From Brevibacillus brevis (GTDB lineage Bacteria > Bacillota > Bacilli > Brevibacillales > Brevibacillaceae), in NCBI RefSeq assembly GCF_031583145.1, contig NZ_CP134050.1, positions 903,739 through 967,738 of the forward strand: a stretch of 64,000 nt of DNA. The letters run 5' to 3'. Made by a program: the position numbers and the translations under genes. The notes below the pieces were generated by a model. That model had not been told where the DNA came from. It ran no database searches and worked only from the letters and a program-made list of their open reading frames with translations. Shown piece by piece: positions 32,847 to 41,309 of this stretch. Positions within the stretch are counted from its first letter, which is position 1. Every line of letters starts with the position of its first letter.

Positions 32847-33233
32847 TTAAGGTCTGTGGAAAAACTCGACCCACTCGCCTTCGGGTCCGTAGATGAAGAA
32901 GTAGCGATAGCCATTCGGCAAGGTGACGATTTCCGGATCGACGAAGCGGGCGCCGAGCTTGCTTACGCGCTCGTACTCTTCTTCGAGGTTGTCCACGTTC
33001 ACGGCGAAGTGATGGACTTTCCCTTCGGAAGGAAGCTCGTCGTTGTAGCCGTGAATGATTTCCAGCTCGGTCTCGTCCGAGTCTCCGAAGCCGAGGAACG
33101 CCAGCTGGAAGGTTCCGTTGGTATGCGTGATCTTGCCTTTCAGGGTGAAGCCGACGACTGTTTGGTAGAACTCGATCGCCCGCTCAAAATCTTTGACGAC
33201 CATGCCGACGTGGTCAATGCGCTTTTTTGCCAT
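32847..33233 (-). CDS. VOC-superfamily protein (glyoxalase/methylmalonyl-CoA epimerase-like)
   Basis: A 128-aa vicinal-oxygen-chelate protein with two beta-alpha-beta-beta-beta modules. IDHVGMVVKDFERAIEFY supplies the first metal histidine (H8), VHHFAVNVDNLEEEYERV the second region (H73/H74), and GPEGEWVEFFH the terminal glutamate (about E124). Spacing resembles lactoylglutathione lyase and methylmalonyl-CoA epimerase. The start at 33233 (MAKKRIDHVG) fits the family; an upstream ATG at 33248 would add five residues. Single gene, upstream of and on the same strand as the MFS gene, but with a separate promoter between them. Confidence 0.85.
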   Translation of the reverse strand: MAKKRIDHVGMVVKDFERAIEFYQTVVGFTLKGKITHTNGTFQLAFLGFGDSDETELEIIHGYNDELPSEGKVHHFAVNVDNLEEEYERVSKLGARFVDPEIVTLPNGYRYFFIYGPEGEWVEFFHRP

Positions 33234-33393
33234 AGGAATCCGCTCCATCTCTTGGAATAGTGAGTGCCCGGGAAAGGGCTTGTCTTCTTTCATTTAAAAA
33301 GGTGAAATCCGAGTTGTCAAGTATGGATTAACTCAAAGAACGAGAAAATGACCGAAACGAGGAAACTCGTGGAATTTTCAGAGTTGCGGTGCT

Positions 33394-33399
33394 ACAATC
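33394..33399 (+). promoter_or_regulatory. Extended -10 box of the secreted amidohydrolase gene
   Basis: TGCTACAAT has the TGn extension that compensates for the poor -35 region. It lies about 80 bp before the predicted start. Confidence 0.4.
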
Positions 33400-33480
33400 A
33401 GCTTTGGCTTGTTTTTTTCTGCAATCGTCAGGGGGAATCCAGCCGGCAAACAGAAGAGAGATAGATAGGTGGGGATTACT

Positions 33481-35250
33481 TTGTTCAAAAAATGGACGGG
33501 CGTGCTGCTCGCCACGGCGTTGGTCAGCCCGATGGCAGCATTGGCCCAAGGGCCTGCGCAAACCGCCCAGGCTCCCGCGGATGGGACCGGAGGCGCGGAA
33601 GCCGTACAACCGGCGGACCAGGTCTTGACGAATGGCATCGTCTACACGGTGGACCGCAACCGCAACTTCGCCGAGGCTGTAGCGATTCGCGGCGACAAGA
33701 TCGTCTACGTCGGCAGCGACGAGGATGCGAGAAAGTACGTCGGAAAGAATACCAAGGTCACCGACTTGCAGGGCAAGATGGTGCTCCCGGGCTTCATCGA
33801 CAGCCACACCCATGCGAGCAAGACGACCGGGCTGATCTACTCGATCGACTTGTTCGACGGCGGTTCCATGGAGGAGTACGTCGCAATCATCAAGGAATTT
33901 GTCAAAGCCCATCCGCAGGAGCCATCGCTGCAAGGGCGGGGCTGGAGCAATCCGGTAGCGCCGGGGATCGGGCCGCGCAAGGAAGTGCTCGATGAGATCG
34001 ACGCGAAGACGCCGATTGCCTTGACGTCCGATGACGGGCACTCCCTTTGGGTGAACTCGGCAGCCCTCGCGCTGGCTGGGATCACCAAAGAAACCCCGAA
34101 TCCGGAGGGCGGCATCATCGAGCGCGATCCGAAAACGGGCGAGCCGTCCGGGACGCTGCGGGAAAAGGCGATGGACCTCGTCCTGAAAAAAATCGGGGGC
34201 TATACGGTTCAGCAGTACAAATCCGGAATCGAAGAGTACCAGCGCAGGGCGGTGGAACGCGGCGTCACGACGGTGCGCGATCCGGACATGCTGCGCTATC
34301 CGAACGTGCTGGAGGCGTACGAAGAGCTGGCCAAGGAAAACAAGCTCACCATCCGCTTCCGCAACGCCGTGACGGCCAATCCGGACAAAGGACCGGAGCA
34401 GATCGCCGAGTTCGTGAAAATCAGGGAGCGGGATCAGTACCCGCTGTTCCAGGTAAACGCCGTGAAAATTTTCATGGACGGCGTGGTCGAGGGAGCGACC
34501 GCCTATCTGGAAAAGCCGTATGAGCACAAGGAAACAAACGGGGAATTGATCTGGGACGTGGACAACTACAACAAGACGGCGGCTGCGGCTGACAAAGCCG
34601 GCTTCCAGCTGCACGTCCATTCCATCGGGGACGCTTCCACCCGCATCGCGCTGGACGGCATGGAATACGCACAAAAGCAAAACGGTGCGCACGACGCCCG
34701 CCACTCGCTCGTCCATTTGCAGCTCGTCAATCCGCAGGACATCGAGCGCTTCCAAAAACTCGGAGCGGTCGGCATCGTCCAGCCGTTCTGGTTCATGCAG
34801 GAGGACGGTTACTACGACGAAATCGAGGTGCCGTATCTGGGTGAGGAACGGGCCAAGAAAGAGTACCCGATGAAGAGCTTTTTGAACAAAGGAATTCACA
34901 TCGCCTCCTCCAGCGATTACATCGTGACGCCGGAGTTCAATCCGCTGCACGGGATTCAGCAAGGGATCACGCGGATTGCGGAAGGCGAGACCGACCCGGG
35001 GAAAATCGCAAATCCGGATGAACGGGCGACGCTGCCGGACATGATCGCCAGCTTCACCATTGACGGAGCGTACGCCAACCACGTAGAGGACATCACGGGA
35101 TCGCTAGAGCCAGGAAAAAAAGCGGACTTGGTCGTGCTGGAACAAAACCTGTTCGCGATCCCTGCGGCGAAAATCAAAGATGTGAAGGTGCTCCTCACGA
35201 TGGTGGAAGGAAAAGAAGTCTACCATTCCCAGAAGGAAACCAAAAAATAA
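33481..35250 (+). CDS. Exported amidohydrolase (YtcJ-like, amidohydrolase_3)
   Basis: A 589-aa metal-dependent hydrolase with an N-terminal signal peptide (FKKWTGVLLATALVSPMAALA-Q), unusual for a family that is mostly cytoplasmic. The catalytic barrel shows LPGFIDSHTHASKT (HxH), LTSDDGHSLWVNSAAL, VNAVKIFMDGVVEG, LHVHSIGDAS and ASSSDYIVTPEFNPL (metal Asp), the order seen in YtcJ-type and N-substituted formamide deformylase-like proteins. The TTG at 33481 is chosen because AGGTGGGG lies six bases upstream; a GTG at 33469 is the alternative. Substrate unknown; probably hydrolyses amides outside the cell. Followed by a strong terminator. Confidence 0.85.
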   Translation: MFKKWTGVLLATALVSPMAALAQGPAQTAQAPADGTGGAEAVQPADQVLTNGIVYTVDRNRNFAEAVAIRGDKIVYVGSDEDARKYVGKNTKVTDLQGKMVLPGFIDSHTHASKTTGLIYSIDLFDGGSMEEYVAIIKEFVKAHPQEPSLQGRGWSNPVAPGIGPRKEVLDEIDAKTPIALTSDDGHSLWVNSAALALAGITKETPNPEGGIIERDPKTGEPSGTLREKAMDLVLKKIGGYTVQQYKSGIEEYQRRAVERGVTTVRDPDMLRYPNVLEAYEELAKENKLTIRFRNAVTANPDKGPEQIAEFVKIRERDQYPLFQVNAVKIFMDGVVEGATAYLEKPYEHKETNGELIWDVDNYNKTAAAADKAGFQLHVHSIGDASTRIALDGMEYAQKQNGAHDARHSLVHLQLVNPQDIERFQKLGAVGIVQPFWFMQEDGYYDEIEVPYLGEERAKKEYPMKSFLNKGIHIASSSDYIVTPEFNPLHGIQQGITRIAEGETDPGKIANPDERATLPDMIASFTIDGAYANHVEDITGSLEPGKKADLVVLEQNLFAIPAAKIKDVKVLLTMVEGKEVYHSQKETKK

Positions 35251-35266
35251 GGAACGCGGATAGCAT

Positions 35267-35312
35267 GGGTGCTCCAAAAGCCGGACAAGCGGCTTTTTGG
35301 AGCCCTTTTTTT
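35267..35312 (+). terminator. Intrinsic terminator of the secreted amidohydrolase gene
   Basis: A long stem pairs GGG-GCTCCAAAA-GCC with GGC-TTTTGGAGCCC, then seven T. Confidence 0.85.
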
Positions 35313-35363
35313 GTTCCCGGATCGACCTTGTTATGGGATTGTATGGGAGAAACTGCTTTCACG

Positions 35364-35401
35364 TATGACATTTGTCATATCCTCCTCCTGACGTTTATGA
35401 C
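35364..35401 (+). promoter_or_regulatory. DesR-type operator before des
   Basis: A perfect inverted repeat, TATGACA-TT-TGTCATA (35364-35379), is followed by a degenerate half-site pair, TGACGTTTATGAC (35389-35401). Phosphorylated DesR in B. subtilis binds a palindrome plus an adjacent weaker repeat upstream of des. A weak -10 (TATAAG, 35430-35435) without a -35 follows, as expected of an activator-dependent promoter. Confidence 0.7.
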
Positions 35402-35507
35402 TACATGAAATAGTCAGTATTTTCTACACTATAAGTGAAATGAAACAACGTTCGACAATAATTGATAGATCGTCCCAACGTACGCGTCCGAACGAGGAGG
35501 AATATTG

Positions 35508-36563
35508 ATGTCCCGACACACCATAGCCCAACTGAAAAAAGAGGTCGCTCCTTTTGAAAAAACGGATACGAAAGCGAGTATCCGCCAGCTGATCAATACG
35601 CTTGGCCCGCTCCTGCTGCTGTGGTATGCCGCCTATTTGTGTCTGTCCGTCTCATACTGGCTCACCCTTCCCTTGACGATTGTCGCTGCGGGATTTACCG
35701 TTCGCACCTTTATCCTGTTTCACGACTGCTGCCATCAGTCGTTTTTCAACAGCCGGCTGGCCAATGACATCCTCGGCAACATCACCGGCGTCCTGACCTT
35801 GTGCCCGTATGAACAGTGGAAAAACAGCCATGCGATCCATCACGCCACGAGCAGCAACCTCGACAAGCGCGGAGTGGGCGACATCTGGATGATGACCGTC
35901 CAGGAATATCTGGAAGCGCCGCTGTGGCAGCGCATCGCGTACCGGATCTACCGCCATCCGCTCTCCCTGTTCATCTTGGGCCCTACGTACGTGTTTGTCC
36001 TGCAGTACCGGTTCAACCGCAAAGGAGCGAAACGCAAGGAACGTCTGAACACCTATTTGACGAATGTCCTGATCGTCGGCCTGTATGCGCTCCTGATCGA
36101 AGCGGTTGGCTGGCAAGCGTTTTTGCTGGTGCAAGGACCGATCTTTTTCGTATCCGGTCTGCTCGGCGTCTGGCTGTTTTACGTCCAGCACACGTTTGAA
36201 GACTCCTACTTTGAAGAGGAATCCGAGTGGAGCTACGTGAAAGCGGCAGTCGAAGGCAGCTCCTACTACCAGCTGCCGAAAGTGCTGCAGTGGATCACGG
36301 GAAACATCGGCTTTCATCACGTGCATCACTTGAGTCCGAAAGTCCCCAACTACTATCTGGAGGAGGCCCACAACACGGCGAAGCCGCTTCAAAAGGCGAC
36401 GACGATCACGCTGGCGACCAGCCTGAGATCGCTGCGCTTCCGCCTGTGGGACGAAGCGAACAAAAGATTCGTCGGATTTCAAGAGATTCGCCGCCCCGCC
36501 TCAGTAGCGGAAGCACTGAACGAGTCTCTGCCGCTGACAAGAACGAGCTTGGAAGGAAAATAA
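35508..36563 (+). CDS. des: Acyl-lipid fatty acid desaturase
   Basis: A 351-aa membrane desaturase with the three histidine boxes that bind the di-iron centre: HDCCH (72-76), HAIHH (108-112) and HHVHH (270-274). Four to six hydrophobic segments lie between them. It introduces a double bond into membrane phospholipid acyl chains, keeping membranes fluid in the cold; in B. subtilis the position is delta-5. The following genes encode DesK and DesR, which strengthens the call. ATG at 35508 with AGGAGG seven bases upstream. Expression is probably switched on by DesR at the palindrome 35364-35379. Confidence 0.95.
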   Translation: MSRHTIAQLKKEVAPFEKTDTKASIRQLINTLGPLLLLWYAAYLCLSVSYWLTLPLTIVAAGFTVRTFILFHDCCHQSFFNSRLANDILGNITGVLTLCPYEQWKNSHAIHHATSSNLDKRGVGDIWMMTVQEYLEAPLWQRIAYRIYRHPLSLFILGPTYVFVLQYRFNRKGAKRKERLNTYLTNVLIVGLYALLIEAVGWQAFLLVQGPIFFVSGLLGVWLFYVQHTFEDSYFEEESEWSYVKAAVEGSSYYQLPKVLQWITGNIGFHHVHHLSPKVPNYYLEEAHNTAKPLQKATTITLATSLRSLRFRLWDEANKRFVGFQEIRRPASVAEALNESLPLTRTSLEGK

Positions 36564-36577
36564 CCCTGCCATTCCCC

Positions 36578-36614
36578 CGCCGCTTCCGCTACACTTAGCG
36601 TAAGCGGCGTTTTT
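36578..36614 (+). terminator. Intrinsic terminator between des and desK
   Basis: CGCCGCTT-CGCT pairs with AGCG-AAGCGGCG, then TTTTT. It ends 16 bp before the desK start, so desKR must depend on read-through or another promoter, giving less kinase than desaturase. Confidence 0.8.
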
Positions 36615-36630
36615 AAAAAGGTGGGCTCCC

Positions 36631-37770
36631 ATGCAAAAGTGGTATCAAATTCTCCATAAAAACACAGGACTCAGCCCGTACGTCTGGGTGGTCTTTTACA
36701 TTCTTCCGTTTTACTTCATCTTCCGGTCCTCCTCCACCATGGAGGTGGCGATCGGGATCGTCATGATCTTGATGTTTTTCGTCTGTTACGTGCTTGCCTT
36801 TCTCTCCAAAGGCTGGCTTGTCTACTTTTGGACCGGCTTGCAGATCGTGATCTCGATCACCATGACCCTCTTGTTCGGCTACGTGTACTTCTCGCTGTTT
36901 CTGGCGTTTTTTATTGGGCACATCCAAAACAAGATCGGATTCTTTACCTTGTACACGATTCATCTGATCAGCACGGTGGTGACAGTCAATGTCGGCCTGA
37001 TCACAAGAAATCCCGAGGTTGTGGGCCAGCTGCCGTTTGTGCTCGTCAGTCTCATCGCTGTCATTCTCCTGCCTGTCACGACGTACAACTGGAACAAGCG
37101 GGAAAAGCTGCAGGGTCAGCTCGAGGATGCCAACAAACGGATTTCCGAGCTGGTGAAGCTGGAGGAGCGGCAGCGCATCGCCCGCGATTTGCACGATACG
37201 CTCGGGCAAAAGCTGTCGCTCATCGGGCTCAAAAGCGACCTGTCGTCCAAGCTGATCAGCAAAGATCCCATCCGGGCCAAGCAGGAGCTGGAGGAAATTC
37301 GCCAGACCGCCCGGATTGCTCTCAAGGAAGTGCGGGAAATGGTCACGCAGATGCGCGGCACACGGCTGGAGGATGAGCTGCTGCGAATCCGGCAGATCAC
37401 GAAAGCGGCGGAGATCGACTTCGTTCTCGAGGGAGATCCGGTTCTGCAAGACACTTCGCTGATGGCGGAAAACGTCCTCAGCATGTGCCTGAAGGAAGCC
37501 GTCACGAATGTCGTGAAGCACAGCAGCGCGAAGACGTGCTCTGTCGTCATCGAGCCGGCGCGCACCGATCTGGTGCTGAAGGTCAGAGACGACGGGATCG
37601 GCATGGCTGCGGAATGCGCGTACATCCGAGGCAACGGACTGCGGGGCATGAAAGAACGGCTCGAATTCGTAAACGGCAGCATGGACATCGAATCAGGCCA
37701 GAGCGGAACGACTGTCATCATCAAAGTGCCAAATGTCTTCAAACAAACAGAAAAGGAGGCGGGGCTATGA
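36631..37770 (+). CDS. desK: Membrane thermosensor histidine kinase
   Basis: A 379-aa sensor kinase with four to five membrane helices in the first 155 residues, a coiled-coil linker (about 155-180) and a HisKA_3-type dimerisation domain with the phospho-acceptor in ARDLHDTLGQKL. The histidine is residue 188, the same number as in B. subtilis DesK. The ATPase domain has NVVKHSSA, VRDDGIGM and GNGLRGMKERLE. DesK senses membrane thickness or order and phosphorylates DesR on cooling. The gene overlaps desR by four bases (ATGA). Confidence 0.93.
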   Translation: MQKWYQILHKNTGLSPYVWVVFYILPFYFIFRSSSTMEVAIGIVMILMFFVCYVLAFLSKGWLVYFWTGLQIVISITMTLLFGYVYFSLFLAFFIGHIQNKIGFFTLYTIHLISTVVTVNVGLITRNPEVVGQLPFVLVSLIAVILLPVTTYNWNKREKLQGQLEDANKRISELVKLEERQRIARDLHDTLGQKLSLIGLKSDLSSKLISKDPIRAKQELEEIRQTARIALKEVREMVTQMRGTRLEDELLRIRQITKAAEIDFVLEGDPVLQDTSLMAENVLSMCLKEAVTNVVKHSSAKTCSVVIEPARTDLVLKVRDDGIGMAAECAYIRGNGLRGMKERLEFVNGSMDIESGQSGTTVIIKVPNVFKQTEKEAGL

Positions 37771-38366
37771 TTCGCATCGTCATCGCCGAGGACCAGCGCA
37801 TGCTGCTGGGGGCTTTGGCTTCCCTGCTCGATTTGGAAGAGGATATGAAGGTCGTCGGACGGGCGAGCAACGGGGAGGATGCTGTCAAACTCGTGCATCA
37901 GCACCAGCCGGACATTTGCATCATGGACATCGAGATGCCGGTCAAAAGCGGTCTCGAAGCCGCCGAAGAACTAAAGGGAAGCGGCTGCAAAGTGATGATC
38001 CTCACGACGTTTGCCCGCCCCGGCTACTTCGAACGCGCGCTAAAGGCCGGAGCCAACGCATACCTGCTCAAGGACAGTCCGAGCGAGGAGCTCGCCAGCT
38101 CGATCCGCAGCGTCATGGCAGGGCGCCGCATCTACGCTCCTGAGCTGGTGGACGAGGCGTATGGACAGGAAAATCCGTTGACTGAGCGGGAAAAGGAAGT
38201 GCTGGAGCTGATCGCCGACGGAAAAAATACCAAGGAAATTGCCAGCCAGCTCTTTCTTACCACGGGTACCGTCCGCAACTACATCTCCGTGATTCTCGAC
38301 AAGCTGGGAGTCAGCAACCGCATTGAGGCGATCACGCATTTCAAGGAAAAGGGATGGTTTAAATGA
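37767..38366 (+). CDS. desR: Response regulator of membrane fluidity
   Basis: A 199-aa NarL/FixJ-type response regulator. The receiver domain holds the phospho-acceptor D54 in CIMDIEMPV (same number as B. subtilis DesR), the switch threonine in ILTTFARPGY and lysine in YLLKDSPSEEL. The C-terminal LuxR-type helix-turn-helix (about 135-195) has LTEREKEVLELIADGKNTKEIA. It should activate des when phosphorylated by DesK. Translationally coupled to desK. No terminator was recognised directly after it. Confidence 0.93.
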   Translation: MIRIVIAEDQRMLLGALASLLDLEEDMKVVGRASNGEDAVKLVHQHQPDICIMDIEMPVKSGLEAAEELKGSGCKVMILTTFARPGYFERALKAGANAYLLKDSPSEELASSIRSVMAGRRIYAPELVDEAYGQENPLTEREKEVLELIADGKNTKEIASQLFLTTGTVRNYISVILDKLGVSNRIEAITHFKEKGWFK

Positions 38367-38553
38367 CCATTTTCTTTCGTTTTTAGCAGAGGAGTAGTTA
38401 GGGATAATGTATTGCAGAAATAACGGAGGTTCCTGGGACCGGTTTCCTTCCGCCACCCGTCAGATTCGCTTCGTTGCAGCTGCAATAATGTACTATATAC
38501 CATTTATGTTGAGGTGTAATTTATGGGAGAAGACATCGAAAGGAGTTTTCTTC

Positions 38554-39129
38554 ATGAATATTACATCTTTTTTACTTTACTGTATTGTTGTTACTTTTAC
38601 ACCAGGCCCCACTAATATCGTTATTTTATCCACCGTGCATCATTCGGGGACAAAAAAGGCAATGGAGTATACGTACGGAGCAACGATTGCTTTTGGTTTG
38701 TTGCTTGTTATTTCTGCTATGCTGAATACGATGCTAATCACGATCATTCCTAAAGTGATATTTGTTATGCAGATAATCGGAAGTCTTTATATGTTCTATC
38801 TCGCTTATCAAATTTACAATATGGATGCCTCAAAGCCAATCGTAAACCAATCAGCTACTTTTCTGTCAGGCTTCCTTATGCAGTTTTTAAATCCAAAGGT
38901 AGTACTATTTACAATGACTGTCATTCCTAGCTTTATTATGCCCCGCGATGCCGCGATGCCTGTGGTTACCATAAGTGTTATCGCGATCACTCTGATTGGA
39001 TTTTTGGCATTTATTACATGGGTCCTTTTCGGCACTATCTTCAGGGAGTTTTTACAAAATCATAGAAAGACAGTTAATGGAATGATGGCATTATTTCTCG
39101 TTTATGCTGCCATCATGATCTGGATGTAG
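38554..39129 (+). CDS. LysE/RhtB-family amino acid exporter
   Basis: A 191-aa membrane protein with six hydrophobic segments. The N-terminal VTFTPGPTNIVILSTVHHSG matches the family hallmark (PGP near residue 17), and FLMQFLNPKVVLFTMTVIPSF is the conserved NPK block. Members export basic or neutral amino acids or homoserine lactones. AAGGAG precedes the ATG at 38554. The gene is AT-rich relative to desR next door and begins an AT-rich three-gene set with an AraC regulator and a DUF2000 protein. Confidence 0.88.
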   Translation: MNITSFLLYCIVVTFTPGPTNIVILSTVHHSGTKKAMEYTYGATIAFGLLLVISAMLNTMLITIIPKVIFVMQIIGSLYMFYLAYQIYNMDASKPIVNQSATFLSGFLMQFLNPKVVLFTMTVIPSFIMPRDAAMPVVTISVIAITLIGFLAFITWVLFGTIFREFLQNHRKTVNGMMALFLVYAAIMIWM

Positions 39130-39153
39130 GCAAGCAATGAAGAGGTGAATGAA

Positions 39154-39930
39154 ATGGAGAAATTTATCTACAAAAAATCGGCAGGGATTACTGCGTTGTC
39201 AGCAAGCTTTATCGATTTTACGTATAAAAAGCACTCTCATCAGGAGTATGCAGTCGGTGTAACATTGCGTGGTATTCAAAAGTATAACTTGGATGGCAGT
39301 TTACAATTGTCCTATCAAAATGGCGTTATGCTTTTTAATCCGGAACAAGCACATGACGGAATGGCACATGACGAGACAGGTCTTGATTATGTAATGCTCT
39401 ATATTGAGCCACAATTGCTTTTAGAAGCTGCCCAGAAAAAGGATATCGTTCGTTTTACTACCCCTATTGTATATGATTATCGACTTGAGCAAAGAATCGT
39501 AAGTCTTGCCGATGCGATATTAAGCGATAAAAATGAGGCTTTGTGCACTGAATTACTCCTCTCCCTGACAGATCACCTTGTTCAAACGAATCTTTCTACA
39601 GGAGATAAGAAAGATAACGATCTGCTTAGAAAAGCAAAGGAGATGATTCACAGCAACTTGGATCATGTCCTTAAACTTGACGATATATGCAGAGAGATTC
39701 AATTGTCGAAGTTTCAGTTTATCAGATTTTTCAAGGCTCATACTGGAATTTCACCATACCAGTATTATCTTAACTGCAAAATAGAACGTGCAAAGCGGTT
39801 AATAGAAAAGAATAGAGATATTTATTCAGCAGTAGCCGAATGTGGCTTTGTTGATTTAACCCATTTAAATAAGCACTTCAAAAGCGTATATGGAACAACA
39901 GCCTTTGAATATATGTCCCATTTAAATTGA
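39154..39930 (+). CDS. AraC-family transcriptional regulator
   Basis: A 258-aa regulator with an N-terminal cupin-like sensing domain (about 1-150; KHSHQEYAVGVTLRGIQKY and GVMLFNPEQAHDG are typical) and a C-terminal pair of helix-turn-helix motifs (about 160-255; LKLDDICREIQLSKFQFIRFFKAHTG and YSAVAECGFVDLTHLNKHFK). The ATG at 39154 has AGAGGTG six bases before it; a GTG at 39145 is the alternative. It probably controls the adjacent LysE exporter and the DUF2000 gene in response to an amino acid-like ligand. Confidence 0.88.
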   Translation: MEKFIYKKSAGITALSASFIDFTYKKHSHQEYAVGVTLRGIQKYNLDGSLQLSYQNGVMLFNPEQAHDGMAHDETGLDYVMLYIEPQLLLEAAQKKDIVRFTTPIVYDYRLEQRIVSLADAILSDKNEALCTELLLSLTDHLVQTNLSTGDKKDNDLLRKAKEMIHSNLDHVLKLDDICREIQLSKFQFIRFFKAHTGISPYQYYLNCKIERAKRLIEKNRDIYSAVAECGFVDLTHLNKHFKSVYGTTAFEYMSHLN

Positions 39931-39945
39931 GGAGGTGTTTTTACA

Positions 39946-40353
39946 ATGGATTTTGATACGAAGCTTGCAGTTATCCTCAAAGAGGACCTTTTCCCATGGC
40001 AAAAACTAAATGTTACGGCATTTTTAATGAGTGGAATCGGCGGCACACAGCCTATTATCGGTGAGCCTTATGTTGATGGCGATGGAGTCTCTTATTTGCC
40101 GATGTCACAGCAACCAATCATGATTTATTCCGCGAATGGGGACGAGTTGAAAGAGATCCTGCAAAAGGCTCTTCGTAAAGACGTTGCGATGACGATCTAT
40201 ACCGATGAAATCTTCAAGACATATCATGATGAGGACAATCGTGCAAAAGTTGCGGAGTATAAAACGAACGACTTAAACCTTGTTGGTATTGGCATGTTCG
40301 GCAAGAAAAATCATGTCAGCAGACTGACAAAAGGACTTCGTCTACATGAGTAG
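39946..40353 (+). CDS. DUF2000-family protein
   Basis: A 135-aa soluble protein matching the DUF2000 pattern: KLAVILKEDLFPWQKLNVTA at the start, then GEPYVDGDG and LPMSQQPIMIYSA. The fold is related to peptidyl-tRNA hydrolase II, but no activity is known. GGAGGTG precedes the ATG. It is 15 bp downstream of the AraC gene and ends in front of a strong terminator, so the three AT-rich genes form one unit. Grouping of DUF2000 with AraC and LysE genes is, to my knowledge, common. Confidence 0.8.
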   Translation: MDFDTKLAVILKEDLFPWQKLNVTAFLMSGIGGTQPIIGEPYVDGDGVSYLPMSQQPIMIYSANGDELKEILQKALRKDVAMTIYTDEIFKTYHDEDNRAKVAEYKTNDLNLVGIGMFGKKNHVSRLTKGLRLHE

Positions 40354-40361
40354 ATACATGT

Positions 40362-40406
40362 AAAAAAACAGTCAAACACCATGTAAAAGTGTTTGACTGT
40401 TTTTTT
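40362..40406. terminator. Strong bidirectional terminator
   Basis: AAAAAAACAGTCAAACAC and its complement GTGTTTGACTGTTTTTTT enclose a nine-base loop. It ends the DUF2000 transcript and the convergent HPP-like transcript. Confidence 0.9.
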
Positions 40407-40422
40407 GTATATGATCTGTCCA

Positions 40423-40923
40423 CTACCCAGCAATATCCAGCTTTTCGGACTTCGCTGCTGCCTTGTTGCCCCCGATAAAAGAAAAAACATCGGCCCATTT
40501 TTGTTCGATTCGTCCAGCAACGTATAAAAATAGCATTAAACCAAGCATTCCTGCGGCCACAGACAACGGTATGTATAAATGATGGCTGGAATGCGAGAAG
40601 AATGGAATGAGCGAGACACCTACGATAGGCGGCGCATTCCACTTGAATTTATTGATCAGCCAAATGGTAAGTAGTACGTTGATAAATATCATGATGGAAC
40701 TAGGATAGATAAAAAACAGAAGGGTTCCTATGACTGATGAGATGAACGCTCCCAACGTAATTCTGCTAATTTCTGAAAAAGGGAATGAACGCGAGATGAA
40801 AAATAGGCTGAATGCCCCCAATGTAGGAAAAAATAATGTATCCAGAAAGGAAACATGCAAAGAAAGCCAATAGATGATCATGATATACACACAAGCAACA
40901 ACGATTTTAAAATTCATGTACAC
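40423..40923 (-). CDS. HPP-family-like membrane protein
   Basis: A 166-aa protein with four to five membrane helices. FFPTLGAFSLFF in the second helix and NAPPIVGVSLIPFFSHSSHH before the last resemble the HPP family, some of whose members move nitrite in chloroplasts. The eponymous HPP triplet is replaced here by APP. Two ATG codons, 40923 and 40917, are possible starts and neither has a strong ribosome site. AT-rich. The function is unknown and the family call is moderate. Confidence 0.65.
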   Translation of the reverse strand: MYMNFKIVVACVYIMIIYWLSLHVSFLDTLFFPTLGAFSLFFISRSFPFSEISRITLGAFISSVIGTLLFFIYPSSIMIFINVLLTIWLINKFKWNAPPIVGVSLIPFFSHSSHHLYIPLSVAAGMLGLMLFLYVAGRIEQKWADVFSFIGGNKAAAKSEKLDIAG

Positions 40924-41231
40924 GACTCAACCCCAATTAACCATCTCTCACAGGTACTCTGCGCACCCGGTACATTCTATTTTGTTTCATGGGCGCTGTC
41001 AATGATCACATTGGAGCATATTGTTTCCGGGGGAGTACAAAAAAGGCCTCTTTGCGCCGTTCACACTCCCCGCTCTGCAAAGCGTTGCACCCGGATCGGG
41101 TGCATTTGTTTTTGTCCGCACTCCTTCTTGTGGAAACAATCAAAGCAATCGGCTGTGAATCCGGCTACTGATCGAGAAGCACATTCCCACCGGGGCCCTT
41201 CTCCGCCGACCGGGCTATTCTGCCACAAGTC
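40924..41231. other. Non-coding region with nested inverted repeats
   Basis: No convincing gene. Outer arms ATTGTTTCC (41020-41028) and GGAAACAAT (41132-41140) enclose further complementary blocks (GGAGT/ACTCC and ACAAAAA/TTTTTGT). Inside is a CTTTGC/GCAAAG pair and the terminator-like hairpin at 41086-41115. It could be a structured RNA or a decayed small mobile element. Confidence 0.4.
41086..41115 (+). terminator. Terminator-like hairpin in non-coding DNA
   Basis: TGCACCCG pairs with CGGGTGCA around GAT, followed by TTTGTTTTTG. No annotated gene ends just upstream. Confidence 0.55.
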
Positions 41232-41246
41232 TTGCAATCGCTTGCA
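41232..41246 (+). promoter_or_regulatory. CcpA (cre) site before the second sugar operon
   Basis: TTGCAATCGCTTGCA matches the cre consensus WTGNAANCGNWNNCW at every defined position and is nearly palindromic. It lies about 64 bp upstream of the -35 box, so it may act as an upstream repression or activation site in carbon catabolite control. Confidence 0.65.
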
Positions 41247-41309
41247 CGATCACATATGATCGAATTGAGAGTTGGAAGTGATCAATTTCTGATTATTTTT
41301 GATTTATTA

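Noticed and set aside
33328..35082. A 584-codon minus-strand frame opposite the secreted amidohydrolase
   Set aside because: Arg/His/Asp-rich shadow without motifs; the plus-strand gene has a complete metal site.
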